Assembly (NCBI RefSeq): GCF_030272615.1
Contig: NC_081408.1
Coordinates: forward strand, 768,825,336-768,889,335
Source: Cryptomeria japonica
Taxonomy: Eukaryota; Streptophyta; Pinopsida; Cupressales; Cupressaceae
Reading direction: 5' to 3'
Length of the DNA: 64,000 bases
Shown here: positions 10,852 through 23,984 of the stretch, in pieces
Numbering within the stretch: position 1 is the stretch's first letter
How the letters are laid out: each line of letters opens with the position of its first letter
The notes under the pieces: generated by a model
Told to the model about the DNA's origin: nothing
What the model saw: only the letters and a program-made list of their open reading frames with translations
Databases searched by the model: none
Translations under genes and position numbers: made by a program

Positions 10852-12047
10852 TGTAGCGTCCTAAAATTGCGACACTTGCAATTTCGACTGCATTTCGGTC
10901 TTCACGATGGCGACGCAACACGCAACCTGAATGGAGACCCCAAAACTTGCTCACGACACTGAAAACTGCATTTTTCAAAGCACCATTGGCCTGAACCTCC
11001 TTGCACCCCGCTGTCCCGGAGGTGGGACCAGAGCGCCCAGCGCCCTGGTCCCTGGGTCCTATTTTGGGCCCGGTTTCCTAAGCGATATCGGGTCTTTTTG
11101 ATTGCAATTTGGAAATATACTTCCCTGGTCGGCCTAAGGTCGGGAAAATCAGTCTATCAGCCCTAATTGACAAGTATATAAACTACATTTTTCTCTCTCA
11201 TTTGGGAGGAGGAGGATATGTGTACAAAGCGTGGAAACTATACTCAAACATTCAAGCATTCAAGCAATTGATCATTTCAAGTCTCCATTCAAGGCTAAGT
11301 GTTGCATTCAAGACAAGGATTCAACCATTGAAGAGGAGATCACTTATTACATGCTACATACTACAACATACAACATCTAAACCTTTGCACATAAGGATAC
11401 AAACATCCTTAGAACAAGGTATTAGTACTTGTTTTACATTACAGTCATTTACATTTATAGCTCTTGCTCATTTCTTGGTTAATTCCAAAACCGGGGTTTG
11501 ACCTAAAGGCAAACCCCTAATCCCTAACCCCCCATCGTCTTCGCTTTTCTGTGTGTAGGTTGCAGGTACGCGATTGAGATTGAAGATCTGGAATCCTTGT
11601 GCAGAGACGAACAGATCCCCCTTCGTTTCGCGGATTTTTCGGAGGACCGTGGCGCCGGGCGCCATCGTCCTGACAACTTTTTCTCAAATTTGCAGGACAG
11701 CGCCGTATCGACATTTTACTGCTAATTCCAGGTCCGCAGCTTCATCCTATAACCCGAACTCAGTTTATAAGCGAATCTTTATGACTTTCTATGCATCCTT
11801 AGCTTAATTTCCTTAACAACATTCTTTACAAAAGAGGGTAGCCTTGCTTTCCTAACCCTTGAAATTCATTTAGCATCCAATCTTACATTGTGTGGGATTG
11901 GATCTTATGAGTTTCAACCCCTCTTTTGAATGTAAAGTCTTCCCCCTAAGTGAAAACCCATCGAATCCTAGCGAACCTCCCTTCTCTCTCCTCGGAGTTG
12001 GAAGAGGGGAGAACAACTAGGGTTCGACCGCGATTTTCCGCTTTACA
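10852..12047 (+). repeat. 3' LTR of the pol-less Gypsy (1,196 bp)
   Basis: It is the partner of 4198-5485 with the same TGTAGCG start and TTTACA end. It holds a single GC-rich palindromic unit where the 5' LTR has four. A TATATAAA box lies at about 11175-11182. The bases that follow, ctttg, repeat the target site found before the 5' LTR. Confidence 0.92.
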
Positions 12048-12052
12048 CTTTG

Positions 12053-13400
12053 TTTTGTAACCTATGTCCTTGCAAAGATTATTCTTCTACACTCACTCTT
12101 TCTCTCCTCTACAACTTCTTCTATTCACCCACTAGCTACACTTAGTGGCAATCCACGTACAAATGAGATTTTTCCCTCCAAAAGAAAAAATCAAATAAAA
12201 TCTTTTCGAGTTGTTGCATGATCTGCCTTGTCTCATCATTCCATTTTGGTAGTCGTCCACATTTAATGTTGTCTTTTCTTCTTCTTTGAATAACCTCTAC
12301 AATCTTTTGACTACCTTCGATCTTGGGCACACATAGCTCTTCTGGCCAACAAGAATTTCAAAATAATCTTCTTGAGCTTCCAAGAAATTTGTCGCACAAT
12401 CTGATATGCTTGCCATCTTAGCAATCTCATTTGCCATTGTCAGATCTCCTCAATCATCTCTTCACTTGATCATCATTGTATGCATGATATTTTCCCTCCA
12501 AAACAAAATTTAAAAATAATTCTTCTTGAGCTCTTGAGAAATCATCTTTCTATTGATTGCATAATCTGTACTCATCTCTTAGATAGATAGCCACCCATAT
12601 TAAATACATCCTTTATGTCATCAGATGGGTCCCTGTGTATCGATTACTAAGTTTAGTAATTATCATCTGCACAAAAAGATCTGATATCCTTCCTTGAGAC
12701 ACACAAATAACTTGCAATGTGGTCCATTAATTCATTCTCCATTCTCTTTCAACCTACCCCGAAAAGATTGATAACCACCTCACTTAAATTCATCATCACC
12801 GACATCTATGTATCAGATTTTCTCTTCAACCACCAAGAAGCCACATGTCTTCATATTCGGCATCCAAGTCCCTCAATCAACATCAATCAACAACCATGTG
12901 GGCCTCTGTGTCTATCAACATGCATATGTGGCATCAAAATATTTTTCGTCGATGTCTAAATCACTTTGTCAAACTTGGTCAACTGCCTAAATCCTTAAAT
13001 CCTTTCACATTCTTTGCATCACATGTATGCTTATGGAATGACAGGAGCCACTCTCTTTTTTCCCTTCATTGCCCTGCATCATCATTCACATGCCCATTTT
13101 ACCTGTGTGGGGCAAGCTTCAACAAAGTTCCTCCTTTGTGCTTTTGATGTGGGATAGCTTGGATCACTACCCTCTTCACTTCTGTTACTCTTTTGTTTCC
13201 CCGCGAGGTCTTCTTACTTTGGGTTTACTCCTCGCAAGATGGCAAGATGCCACATCTTCTTCCTTCTAACTTACCCAACAAGATCATTGCACATTCATCT
13301 TGAATGGTGCGGGATAACAAGATACCTTATCACGTCTTCCTTCTAGATACCTTACACGCACCTTTTCCTTAACCCTCTGTTATCACAAGATGGCGAAATG
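12053..13400. other. Older target DNA between two nested elements
   Basis: This segment continues the sequence that was cut by the Gypsy insertion at 4197 and is itself cut by the chromovirus at 13405. The first part is probably the rest of the Copia LTR. The remainder is rich in TCTTC and CACAT words with no frame that looks coding. Short open frames at 12717-13269 have no family features. Confidence 0.4.
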
Positions 13401-13405
13401 CAAGC

Positions 13406-15205
13406 TGATAGGGAGATACTAAAAAATTGGCTCAAATTGTGGGTTTGTAATCAAATTAGTTTACTAGTTCCTTCAAGGGTAATTGTTGAAGGTTTTGTCA
13501 CTTGTTTAGGTACTGTCTCTTTGGGTTTTTTCCTGCTCTATGCTTCATACCAACCCTGAGATCTTCCTACTATGTTAATCAATCAGTAGTGCTCTAAAAT
13601 CTCACAAAGGTGAGACTTCGCTACTTTAACTCCAATCACCAAAATCACTCACCAAGAGTTGCAGGAGTTCTAGGACATTAACTAACATCTTATTAGGCTT
13701 ATTTTAACTTGGTTTGGTGGTCTTACCAATTGTCTTCTTACCTGATTTAAAAAGAAGCTCAAAATCGGGCTACAAGAAAAGAGCCCCAATTAGCCCTCCG
13801 AAACTACAAAAATGCCTATAACTCCACAAACTACCAAAACACCCCATAAAACCTTTGCATATCTGGATACCCTTTATGGAGATATTTCAAATTTTTTCTA
13901 TGAGGAGGTCTGACAAAACCGTACAATCACTGTCCTATAAATGTGCCTAAAAACAAGGGTTTTAAGTCTTCTAACACCTTAACACCATTCCAAACACTTC
14001 TTCAAACCACCAAATCTCTTGAGAAGGTCTGTAAAACCATTATGAAGCCTTCCAACTTCCTACCTTGCAAGCATAAAGTCAAACACTTGATGTGCAACCA
14101 AGTTTCAAGAGGAAAAATGCTTAATAACCATTGTCTTACTAGACTTTGACTACTTAAAATGCATTTCCCAATTAATTATTCATGGAAAACCCCTTCCATA
14201 TAGCTTAAAAGCTCTGTCCAAAATTAAATCCACCTTGGGAAACCAAAATAAGGTTCACTTGGTGAGGATATGTAAAGAAACTTTGTTTTTCACCATGAAG
14301 GTTCACTAGTTGGGCTATAGGAGCTCGCTTAGTTAGCAACAAAAACCATTTTCTTTGTCATTGCCAAAAAAAAAAAACTTATATGTACAAGAAGGATATG
14401 TACATTAACTTGACTTTCAGAGGCCATGGAGAAAGAGACAAAGAAAATCAAGTTGCTTCCATTATTGAAGCCAAACCCTTACTCAACCAAGAACAGGGTT
14501 AAAACAAAATAATTTTGCTACAATGTTAAAAATCCACACCAAAACACAAAACCAGTTGAAAGAACTTCAACACAACATGACACAAATTCCCAAATGAAAA
14601 TAGTATGACCAAATGCACAGGAAGTATGGACTGCTATACCATATGGAGCAAAAATGCAAGAAAAAGGACAAAATTCTTAGTTTTTGTATTGAGTTTTTCT
14701 TTTCTTCGAATGCCAACCTGATACAAAGTTGTGTGAGGATTTAAATATTAAATCAACACCTAAATCATGCCCAGTTATGAACCAATAACCACCTCTTGCA
14801 TTGTTTTTACAAATTTTCCAAATATTGTCAAAATGTTGCTTGACAACATTAACAATTTTTGGTACAATGAGCATTTTTGACTTGTGAGACAAATAGACTT
14901 AACTCCACCATGTGAAATGGTTTCCTAGAACCACACAAACATATTTCAATTCCTAGCAAGGCTTTATAAGGATTTTTGACCATATTTCCACATTTTGCCC
15001 ATTCTAGGCTTACAAAGCATAAAAGGTCAAAAATAGACCAAAAACTCAACAAACAACAAAACTAAGACACAAAGGACACTTAAACACAATAAAAACACCC
15101 TTTGGACATACAAAAAGTCCATTATTCAATTGTGACCAACATAGGCCATTTCAAACCAAAATTTGATGAAGTGCTCCATTAGCTTCACTAAGTGCTCCTG
15201 CACCA
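13406..15205 (-). repeat. 3' LTR of the chromovirus (left copy)
   Basis: On the + strand it begins TGATAGGGAGATAC and ends CTGCACCA. It matches 19902-21712 along its length with scattered substitutions and small indels. The element purine tract follows immediately on its right (15206-15219; GTCTTTGGGGGAGT on the minus strand). It holds no coding frame of its own. Confidence 0.92.
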
Positions 15206-15236
15206 TACTCCCCCAAAGACAAAGAAGTCAAGTGAC

Positions 15237-18200
15237 TCAGTTTGGTACCAATGAGGGATCAATTCCAGACTGAAGAAAGTTTGATTTAGGTACCCAAGAA
15301 GCCTCAGAGTCTAGTTTGTTCCTCCACTTGATCAAATGCTCCATATAGATTTGGTGCCGAGTCTTTTTAAGAATCCTAGAATCCAAAACCTTTTCAGCTT
15401 GAGGCATAGGTGTGGAAGGAAGAGGCAGGTCCGAAAGTGATTGGTGCACATCTGAAACTCTCTCATCCTCCTTGGGAAGTTTCCCTTTGTATGCAACCAA
15501 ATCTGCAATATTAAAGATAGGAGACAATGCAACATCACTAGGCAAATCAATCTTATAAGCATTAGAGCCATACTTAGTGAAAACCTTACAAGGACCTATC
15601 CTCCTCATTTGGCATTTGCTGGAAATTCCTTTTTGAAGTCTGGACTTATTCAAGTGCACCATCGCAAAGTCACCAACTGGAAATTGTACATTGGTCCTTG
15701 TTGCATCAACTCTAGCTTTGACCTTTTGTGAGGCATCTTGGAGAGCTTTCTTTACTTGATCATGAACCTCCTCCATAGATTGAACTACATCATCAGCTTG
15801 ACCACTTCTTTGCTGCACATTACCAAATTTTCTCAACTCCATAACACCCCTTGGGTGAATACCATACACTATCTCAAAAGGACTCTTACCAGTAGACTTG
15901 TTGACACCGTCATTGTAGGCAAACTCTGCTTGGTGAAGAATCGGATCCCAACTCTATCCATATTCTTTTGTCAAACACCTTAAGAGGTTACCAAGTGTTC
16001 TATTGACCACCTCTGTTTGGCCATCAGTTTGGGGATGATAGGCTGAACCAAAAGACACGTTAGTACCCAATCTTTTCCAAAGAGTTTTCCAAAAATGTCC
16101 AAGAAATTTGACATCTCTATCTGAAACAATACTAATAGGCAAACCATGGATTCAAATAACCTCTTTGAAAAACAGATGTGCAATGTGACTAGCATCATGA
16201 GTAGTTTTACAGGGAACAAAATGTGCCATTTTATTGAATCTATCAACAACAACAAAAATGCTATCAAAACCAAGCTTTGTTTTGGGTAAACCAACCACAA
16301 AATCCATACTCACACATTCCCATGGCCTTGTAGGAATGGGTAATGGCTAATAAAGACCAACATTAGTAGATGTGCCTTTTGCCTTTTGACAAACCATATG
16401 TTGCTCAACATACCTCCTGATATCCCTTTGCATTCTTGGCCAATAGTAGAAATGTTGCACAAGTTCCAATGTCTTGTATAGCCCAAAATGACCACTCAAA
16501 CACCCATTGTGCTTCTCTTGGATCAGATTTTCCCTCATATAGCCTTTGGGAACACACAATTGTCCACCTTTAAACAACAAACCATTTTGTAAGGTAAAGT
16601 CAACATATTCACTATGAAAATGGTTTTGAAATTCTTGACAAACCTTGTAAATGGTTGCAAAATCTTCATCAGTTGGATACAAATCCTTGAAGCAATCAAC
16701 TCCAATACTCTGAATCTGCACTTCTTGCACTATTAGTAGCCTTCTACTCAAATCATATGCTACTTTATTACATTGTCCCTTTTTATGCTTAATGAAAAAT
16801 GTATATAATTGCAAATACTCAACCCATTTGACATGTCTATGACTCAACTTATCCTATGAATTCAAAAAACTAAGAGCTTGATTATCTATGTAAACAACAA
16901 ACTCTTTGAGCAGCAAATAGTGCCTCCATTTTCGAAGAGCTTGGACAAGAGCATACAATTCAACATCATAGGATGAATACTTCTTTTTTGCATCATTGAG
17001 ATTTTCACTAAAGAAAGCTACTGGTCTATTATCTTGCCTCGAAACAGCACCAACTGCTATGTTACTTGCATCACATTCAATAGTAAACAACTTATCAAAA
17101 CTAGGAAGAATGAGTACTGGTTGTGTAGCTACCTTTTGTTTCAAGAGTTCAAACATCTTATTAGCTTCTTTGGTCCACTGAAACTTTGTCTTGACTCCAC
17201 CTTTAATAGTATCTAGCATAGGTGCACAAATCTCACTAAATCCCCTTATAAACTTCCTGTAGAACTATGCCAAACCATGAAAGCTTCACACTTCACTTGT
17301 TGTTTTTGGTGTTGGTCAATTGGTGATGGCTTCCACCTTTGATGTGTCCATTTTCAAGTCTCCACCTGAAACTACAAAACCAAGATAGACTAGGTCCTAC
17401 TTCATAAACTCACATTTCTCCAAGTTTATTTTTAGTTGCTCATCATACAATTGTTGCAATACAAATTTAAGATGCTTTAGATGTTCATCTTTCATTCTAC
17501 TGAAAATCAAGATATCATCTAAGTATAAAACAACAAATTTACCAATAAAATCTTTAAACACTTCATTCATGAATCTCATGAATGTACTAGGAGCATTAGT
17601 GAGACTGAATGGCATAACAATCCACTCATAAAGTCCTTCATTAGTTTTGAAGGCTACTTTCCACTCATCACCTTCCTTTATCTTGATCTAGTGGTAACCA
17701 CTCTTGAGATCAATCTTTGTGAAAAACTTTGCACCTCCCAAGCAATCCATCAAATCTTCAATCCTTGGGATAGGGAATCTATATATGATAGTGATTCAAT
17801 TAATGGCTCTTGAATCTATGCATAACCTCCATGTTCCTCCTTTCTTTGGTGCTAACATTGTAGTTACGACACAAGGACTTATGCTCTTCTTTATCAATCC
17901 TTGATCTAACAACTCTTGTACTTGTCTAGCCACTTCTTTATTTTGTTTTGGGGTCATCTTGTAGGCTGCTTTGTTGGGTAATGAAGCTCCAAGAATGAAG
18001 TCAATTTGATGTCTTATGGCTCTAGTAGGTGGTAGGGTTGCTAGTGCTCCATCACTTATGGTTTCTTTAAAGTTGTCTAGTATTTGTTGCACTTCATGAG
18101 GTATTTGAACCTTCTTTTCTTTCTTTTCTTCCTTTGGTTTCACTATGAGAGCAAACCCCACTCCTTCACCCTCTTCAATAGTGTTTATGAACCCTTTTTC

Positions 18201-19877
18201 ATTCACCAACAAGGCATTTGGGTTTCTGGACTTGTTTCCCTCTCCTTCATCATGTAAGGATTGAATTTTGTATGTAACTCCATCTTTTTGAAAATAATAA
18301 GAGTTCTTCTCACCATTATGAATGGCTTTTCTATCAAATTGCCATGGCCTACGCAGAAGTAGGTGGCAAGCATCCATTGGGAGTATGTCACATAAGATTT
18401 TATCCTTATAACCCCCTATTATGAACTCAACCCAAGCTTATTCATTCACCACCACATGCTGCTCCTTGTTGAGCCAAGTGACCTTATATGGACTACTATG
18501 TGGAATTCTCTCCAATTTAAGTTTATTTGATGCTTCCTCTAACACAATATTGTTTGTAGACCCCGAATCTATCACCACTCTACAAACCTTACCCATGATC
18601 TTACACTTGATTCTAAATAAAGATCTTATTTGAGTTGGTTCCTCTTTGTTTGGCTCCTTAATCAAGACTCTTCTCATCATTAAACTTTCCCCATCTTCTG
18701 AAGCTAAGCTCACTTCTTGTGTCTTACCACTTGCTATATCTTCTTGTGCATATGTCACTCTTCTTTCACCTCCTTGAGATGAAGAAGATTTCTCAGGGCA
18801 TCTATAGGCGAGATGACCCAACTTTTGGCAATTGTAAAACTTCATGGTGGAGAAGTAGGACCCTCTTCCTGGTCCACTAGATCTACCTCTACCTAGGTTG
18901 CTAGATCCCCTTCCTCTATAGCTACTTTTGCTATTAGAATCCCCACTTTTCTCTATAAGTTTGGACTCTCCTTGGGACCTTTGATAAGCTCCTCTCCCAT
19001 CAAAATTGCCTCTATGGCCTCTACCATTTCTTCCCCTACCTCTGCCTCTATTGCTTTGTTCTTGCTTCTTCCTACTTTTCTCTTCCACTTTGAGTGCTAG
19101 TTGGTAGCACTTATGCAATGTATTGGGGCACAACAAACTCAACTCTTCTTGTATATTCCATCTCAAGCCAATCAAGTATCTTGCTACCTTGTTGTTCTCA
19201 TCTTCTACTACTTTGGATCTCAAACACAACTTCTGAAATTCCTTAGTATAGATACTCACATCCAAGTCTCTTTGACTCAAGTTTTGTCTCCTCTTGTGCA
19301 ATTGGATTTCATAATCTTCAGAGATGTATGCCTCTTTCACCTTGGCTAACATGCCCTTCCATGTAGCTATGGGGTTCTTGCCCTCTTTTTGCCTCTCTTC
19401 TTGGATAAATTTCCACCAAGTCAATGCTACCCCTCTCAATCTAAACTTGTCCACCTTCACTTTTTGTGCCTCACTGATTCCATCACATTCAAAGTGATTC
19501 TCCAATCCCTCTAATCATTCCAGGACTACCTCTGCCTCAATTTTTCCACAAAAAAGTGGCACTCCTTCTAAGGATTTTCCTCCTAAGGCCTTAATTGCTT
19601 TAAGGAAAGGTTATTTGGGAAGAATAGGATCTGGTTCAAGAGTCCTATCCTCTTCTACAACTTCTTTTCCCTTCCCTTCATTAACCTTGATTGTCACTTT
19701 CTCAGTTTTGTCTTCAACTACGTCTAGTTTGCTCTCCAGCTGTTGTAATCTTTCTCTCAGGAGCCTATTTTCTTCTTCTTGGTCTTCTAACTTCTTTGCT
19801 AGATGTGCATTGGTCACCATCCTTAAACTATTCTCTCCTATTGATTCAGTGTCTGTCATATGTTGGCTTCTTCCCAA
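15237..19877 (-). pseudogene. Chromovirus gag-pol, 13 stops in one frame
   Basis: The frame runs for 1,547 codons on the minus strand. It encodes a Gag with a zinc knuckle whose first Cys is Phe (FYNCQKLGHLAYRC), a protease with the D437-S-G triad, a reverse transcriptase with YLDD (D787, D788), RNase H, an integrase with an H/C-type finger and a D-D-E core ending in [11 protein letters not shown], and a C-terminal chromodomain (LIKWRNKLDSEASWVP) that would guide integration to chromatin. The 13 stops start near 19613, 19517, 18440, 17798, 17690, 17399, 17318, 17288, 17267, 16856, 16349, 16154 and 15956. Segments between stops keep the same frame, so there is no net frameshift. In the integrase finger the expected third ligand reads His in place of Cys (VEQHMVCQKAK). 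Confidence 0.9.
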
Positions 19878-19886
19878 ATCTTGGAG

Positions 19887-19898
19887 GCTCTGATACCA
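19887..19898 (-). other. Primer binding site of the chromovirus
   Basis: The minus strand reads TGGTATCAGAGC, matching initiator methionine tRNA. It lies three bases inside the right-hand LTR edge at 19902 and ten bases upstream of the gag start at 19877, which fixes the minus-strand orientation of the element. Confidence 0.85.
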
Positions 19899-19901
19899 CT
19901 A

Positions 19902-21712
19902 TGATAGGGATATACTAAAAAATTGGCTCAAATTATGGGTTTGTAATCAAATTAGTTTACTAGTTCCTTCAAGGGTAATTGTTGAAGGTTTTGTCACTTG
20001 TTTAGGTACTGTCTCTTTGGGGTTTTTCCTTCTCTATGCTTCATACCAACCCTGAGATCTTCCTACCATGTTAATTAATCAATAGTGCTCTCAAATCTCA
20101 CAAAGGTGAGACTTTGCTACTTTAAATCCAATCACCAAAATTACTCACCAAGAGTTGCAGGAGGCCTAGGACATTAACTAACATCTTATTAGGTTTATTT
20201 CAACTTCATTTGGTGGTCTTACCAATTGTCTTCTTACCCGATTTAAAAAGAAGCTCAAAACAGGGCTACAATAAAAGAGCCCCAATTAGCCCTCCGAAAC
20301 TGCAAAAATGCCTATAACTCCACAAACTGCCAAAACACCCCATAAAACCATTGCATATCTAGATACCCTTTATGGACATCTTTCAAATTTTTTCTATGAG
20401 GAGGTATGGCAAGACCGTACAATCACTGTACTATAAATGTGCCTAAAAACAAGGGTCTTCAAGGGTTTCAAGTCTTCTAACACCATAACACCATTCCAAA
20501 CACTTCTTCAAACCACCAAATCTCTTGAGAAGGTCTATAAAACATTATGAATCCTTCCAACTTCCTTCCCTACAAGCATAAAGTCAAACACTTGATGTGC
20601 AACCAAGTTTCAAGAAGAAAAATGCTCAATAACCATTGTCTTACTATACTTTGACTGCTCAAAATGCATTTCCCAATTAATTATTCATGGAAACGCCCTT
20701 TTATCTGGCTTAAAAGCTCTATCCAAACTTCAATCCACCTTGGGAAACTAAAATAAGGTTCACTTGGTGAGGGTTTGTAAAGAAACTTTGTTTTTCACCA
20801 TGAAGGTTCACTAGGCGAGCTATAGGAGCTCGCCTAGTTAGCAACAAAAACCACTTTCTTTGTCATTGCCAACAAACAAAAACTTGTTTGTACAAGAAGG
20901 ATATGTACAACAACTTGAATTTTAGAGGCCATGGAGAAAGAGCCAAAGAAAATCAAGTTGCTTCCATTATTGAAGCCAAACCCTTACTCAACCAAGAATA
21001 GGGTTAAAACAAAAGAATTTTGCTACAATGTTAAAACTCCACACCAACGCACAAACCTAGGTGAAAGAGCTTTAAAAAAACATGGAACAACTTCCCAAAT
21101 GAAAATACTACGACCAAATGCATAGGAAGTACGAACTGCTATACCATATGGAGCAAAAATGCAAGAAAAAGGACAAAATGCTTAGTTTTTGTATTGAGTT
21201 CTTCTTTTCTTTGAATGCCAACCTAATACAAAGTTGTGTGAGGCTTTAAATAATCAATCACCACCTAAATCATTCCCAGGTATGAACCAATCACCACCTT
21301 TTGAATTGTTTTTACAAATTTTCCAAATATTGTCAAAATGTTGCTTGACAACATTGACAATTTTTGGTACAATGAGCATTTTTTTGACTTGTGAGCCGAA
21401 TAGACTTAACTCCACAATGTGAAATGGTTTCCTAGAACCACAAAAACATATTTCAATGCCTAACAAGGATTTATAAGGAGTTTTGACCATATTTCCACAT
21501 TTTGCCCATTCTAGGCTTACGAAGCATAAAAGGTAAAAAATAGACCAAAAACTCAACAAACAACAAAAATAAGACACAAAGGACACTTAAACACACTAAA
21601 CACACCCTTTGGAAATAAAAAAAGTCCATTATTCAATTGTGACCAACATAGGCCATTTCAAACCAAAATTTGATGAAGTGCTCCATTAGCGTCACTAGGT
21701 GCTCTTGCACCA
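19902..21712 (-). repeat. 5' LTR of the chromovirus (right copy)
   Basis: It begins TGATAGGGATATAC and ends CTTGCACCA on the + strand. The target repeat caagc follows. Compared with the left copy it has an 11-base net length difference and scattered substitutions. An open frame on the minus strand at 21254-21586 has no protein features and is treated as chance. Confidence 0.92.
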
Positions 21713-21717
21713 CAAGC

Positions 21718-23320
21718 CACCATTTTCCTTTTTGTCATCATTGTTGTGGTCGATAGTGGGGAACTACTACTCCCCTTACTCCTGCTTCCCCTACACCACT
21801 CTTTGTACAAACCTTTAACCCTTATGAGATGACAGGGTTTTTCTTCTCTCTTTGTTTTCAACATCGTGGGATAGTGGGTGACATCTCTCCCTTCTCCTTG
21901 TTATCCTACACGGTCATATCACTTTGGCATTCTACAGTGTGGGGTAGTGGGGTCGACCTCTGACCTCATAACTAAGTTACCTGACATGTTCTTTTCTCTT
22001 CACTCAAACACACCACAGGATGACAGAGAGCTCTATTTGCCTTGCTTTTATGTTACCCTGCAGTGTCATTTTTCTTCCATCTTTTATGTTGTGGGGTGGA
22101 AAGGCGACTAACCTCTCATGTTAATGACATCATCCAACACAATTCAGTGTTACCCCACATGGTCACTTATCTTCAACCATTCATGTTGCAGGATAGTGGG
22201 GGTTGCATAACTGCCGTGTTATTGACTTCCCTATCATAGTTTTGCAACTTCATAGGTAGCGATAACCTGCATGTTATGCACACTTCAACCTGTGTGTTAT
22301 TGACATCTCTGGTTATGACATCTCAGTCACCTTCTGCAGTCTTGTAGATTTAGATAACTTGCATGTTATGCACTCTGCATGTAACATTTGTGTAGCTAAC
22401 ATGACATGTTATATACATAACTACGATTGATACTCCTTGTAACTTCATGCAACTAACATGGCATGTTATACACAATTGCAACTTTACTTTTTTCTGAGTC
22501 AAATCAGATTGCACAATGCCTTTACAACAAAATGACTGATGACTTCTTCCTCCAATTTCCACTCCCAATAGTACATCCCATACTTGGCTTCTATATCTCC
22601 ATGTGTGACTAACACGATGTGTTATGCACACCTACAACTTCGCTTTTTCTTCGTGGTACTTATCCTATTTGCATCTTGTGGTCTTTGACAAGATTCCTTT
22701 GCTGACTCCATGCTTGTTCAACTTGCATAATTCTGCTGACCTCATCTCATCTACAACCCGCAACAGGACCTTGTTGATATCAATGGCAATACAGTCGTCT
22801 CTTCTGCAATTTCATCAAATCAACCCCGCACATACACATGTTGACATCAATGACAACTTCAATGCCAACAATTTCTCATTAAGATGGAAAACACAAATCG
22901 AGGGCAATGGGGTGTATTGAGGAGGAGAGCGAGTTAATGCTCTTCTTGCAACGGATTGGAAAGTCACATCAAGAGAATTTTTCATTAAGATGGAAAATGC
23001 AAATTGAGGGTGACAGTTGCCCTCATTAATGAAGGCATAATTTCATTTATCTCCAATTTTCTTTAAGCCCACCATCCTCATTTATTCCTTAACTTTTTCA
23101 TTTTCTAAGCTGGTTTGGTTTTTTCTCTTAGCCAAAAGCAAGTCTTTGTTCCAAATTTGGCAATTGCGGGCTCCTCCAGGATCATCATCAGACTATTTCC
23201 GGACTCAATTTTATGCTTCGGAGTGGACACTCTGATTTCCTTGTCTAGTCCCATTCACCAGTGCTACTTCAAAGAAATCACACACTTGAGAATTAAGCAC
23301 ATTCTTCGCACTGTAACCCC
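21718..23320. other. Unassigned sequence right of the chromovirus
   Basis: This is the right half of the DNA cut by the chromovirus. It has loosely repeated words such as GTGGGGTAGTGGGG, CATGTTATGCAC and TTACCCCACA, but no clean repeat unit and no supported gene. It may still belong to the old Copia LTR or to another decayed element. Confidence 0.35.
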
Positions 23321-23917
23321 ATGGATATATTGGCAACAAAAATGGTCTTGGAGCAGGGAAATTTGGATAGGAGGGAGTATTACAGAGACAACACACAGTT
23401 ATCATCAAGATTTGTGGCTTCAGTCCTTGATGCAGGTTTCTCTAAAGCTCTAACAAGTGCGCTTGCGTTTGAATTATTCAAGCTTGCTCTGTTAGGAGGG
23501 CTTGATAGGGTCTTGAATTATGCCCTGCTCGGCTCTAGAATTCCAAGGTTGGGTGATATTGAAGTGCCTCATGAGTCAGGGGATACTATAAATTTATACC
23601 CCTTCCTACTCGATCTCAAGGGGCTAGCCTTGATGAGACATAGACAAATTGCAACAATGGTGGTCGACTACTTAAAATGGAGAGTTTTAATAGATCGTGC
23701 TCAAGACCCAGAAAAACATATAGAATTCAAATATTTTGCCATTCTTAATGGCTTTCTCCTGGCACCATTAAACAATGATCCTCCCAATCAAGCGGAGAAA
23801 ACCAGACAAATTTGTAGAATGTCATTGAGAGTGGTTGCAGAAGTGGGCTGGGCCATGGTAGGTCGAGTCGATGGCCACGACCACCATAGAGGTCGTGGAC
23901 GTGCTTCAAGGGTTTAA
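23321..23917 (+). CDS. Hypothetical 198-residue open frame
   Basis: This is the longest frame in the gap between the chromovirus and the LINE pieces. The start at 23321 is the first ATG after a stop at 23294. The protein has a hydrophobic middle (ALTSALAFELFKLALLGG), a charged central part and an Arg/His/Gly-rich tail (GHDHHRGRGR). I recognise no family. The frame is long for chance, so it could be a captured host fragment, an element accessory gene, or an exon of an unseen gene. It lies beside transposon debris and has no visible promoter or splice support. Confidence 0.25.
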   Translation: MDILATKMVLEQGNLDRREYYRDNTQLSSRFVASVLDAGFSKALTSALAFELFKLALLGGLDRVLNYALLGSRIPRLGDIEVPHESGDTINLYPFLLDLKGLALMRHRQIATMVVDYLKWRVLIDRAQDPEKHIEFKYFAILNGFLLAPLNNDPPNQAEKTRQICRMSLRVVAEVGWAMVGRVDGHDHHRGRGRASRV

Positions 23918-23984
23918 ATCTAGTGGTGGTTTAAAAAGATATGTATTTCTGGTCTTTTTTGTCCTCAATTTTGTATAATTTGAG

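Larger units (their letters stand above)
4198..12047 (+). mobile_element. Complete pol-less Gypsy LTR retrotransposon
   Basis: The element starts with TGTAGCGTCC and ends with TTTACA. It is flanked by the identical five bases ctttg at 4193-4197 and 12048-12052, a target site duplication. It has two matching LTRs, a primer binding site 3 bases inside the first LTR, a long leader, one long gag-protease-like frame, a 742-base noncoding stretch, and a purine tract directly before the second LTR. No reverse transcriptase, RNase H or integrase is present, so it must borrow these from a relative. The C-X2-H-X4-H-X4-C Gag finger suggests the Tat/Athila side of Gypsy. By eye the LTRs differ by fewer than ten substitutions plus a repeat-number difference, so the insertion is young. 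Confidence 0.92.
13406..21712 (-). mobile_element. Complete Ty3/Gypsy chromovirus
   Basis: The element is flanked by the identical bases caagc at 13401-13405 and 21713-21717. It has LTRs of 1,800 and 1,811 bases with TG/CA ends, an initiator-methionine primer site beside the right LTR, and a purine tract beside the left one, so it reads on the minus strand. Domain order is Gag, protease, reverse transcriptase, RNase H, integrase, chromodomain, which places it among the chromoviruses. The LTRs differ at visibly more sites than those of the Gypsy at 4198, so it is older. The coding frame is full of stops, so it is no longer autonomous. Confidence 0.93.
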
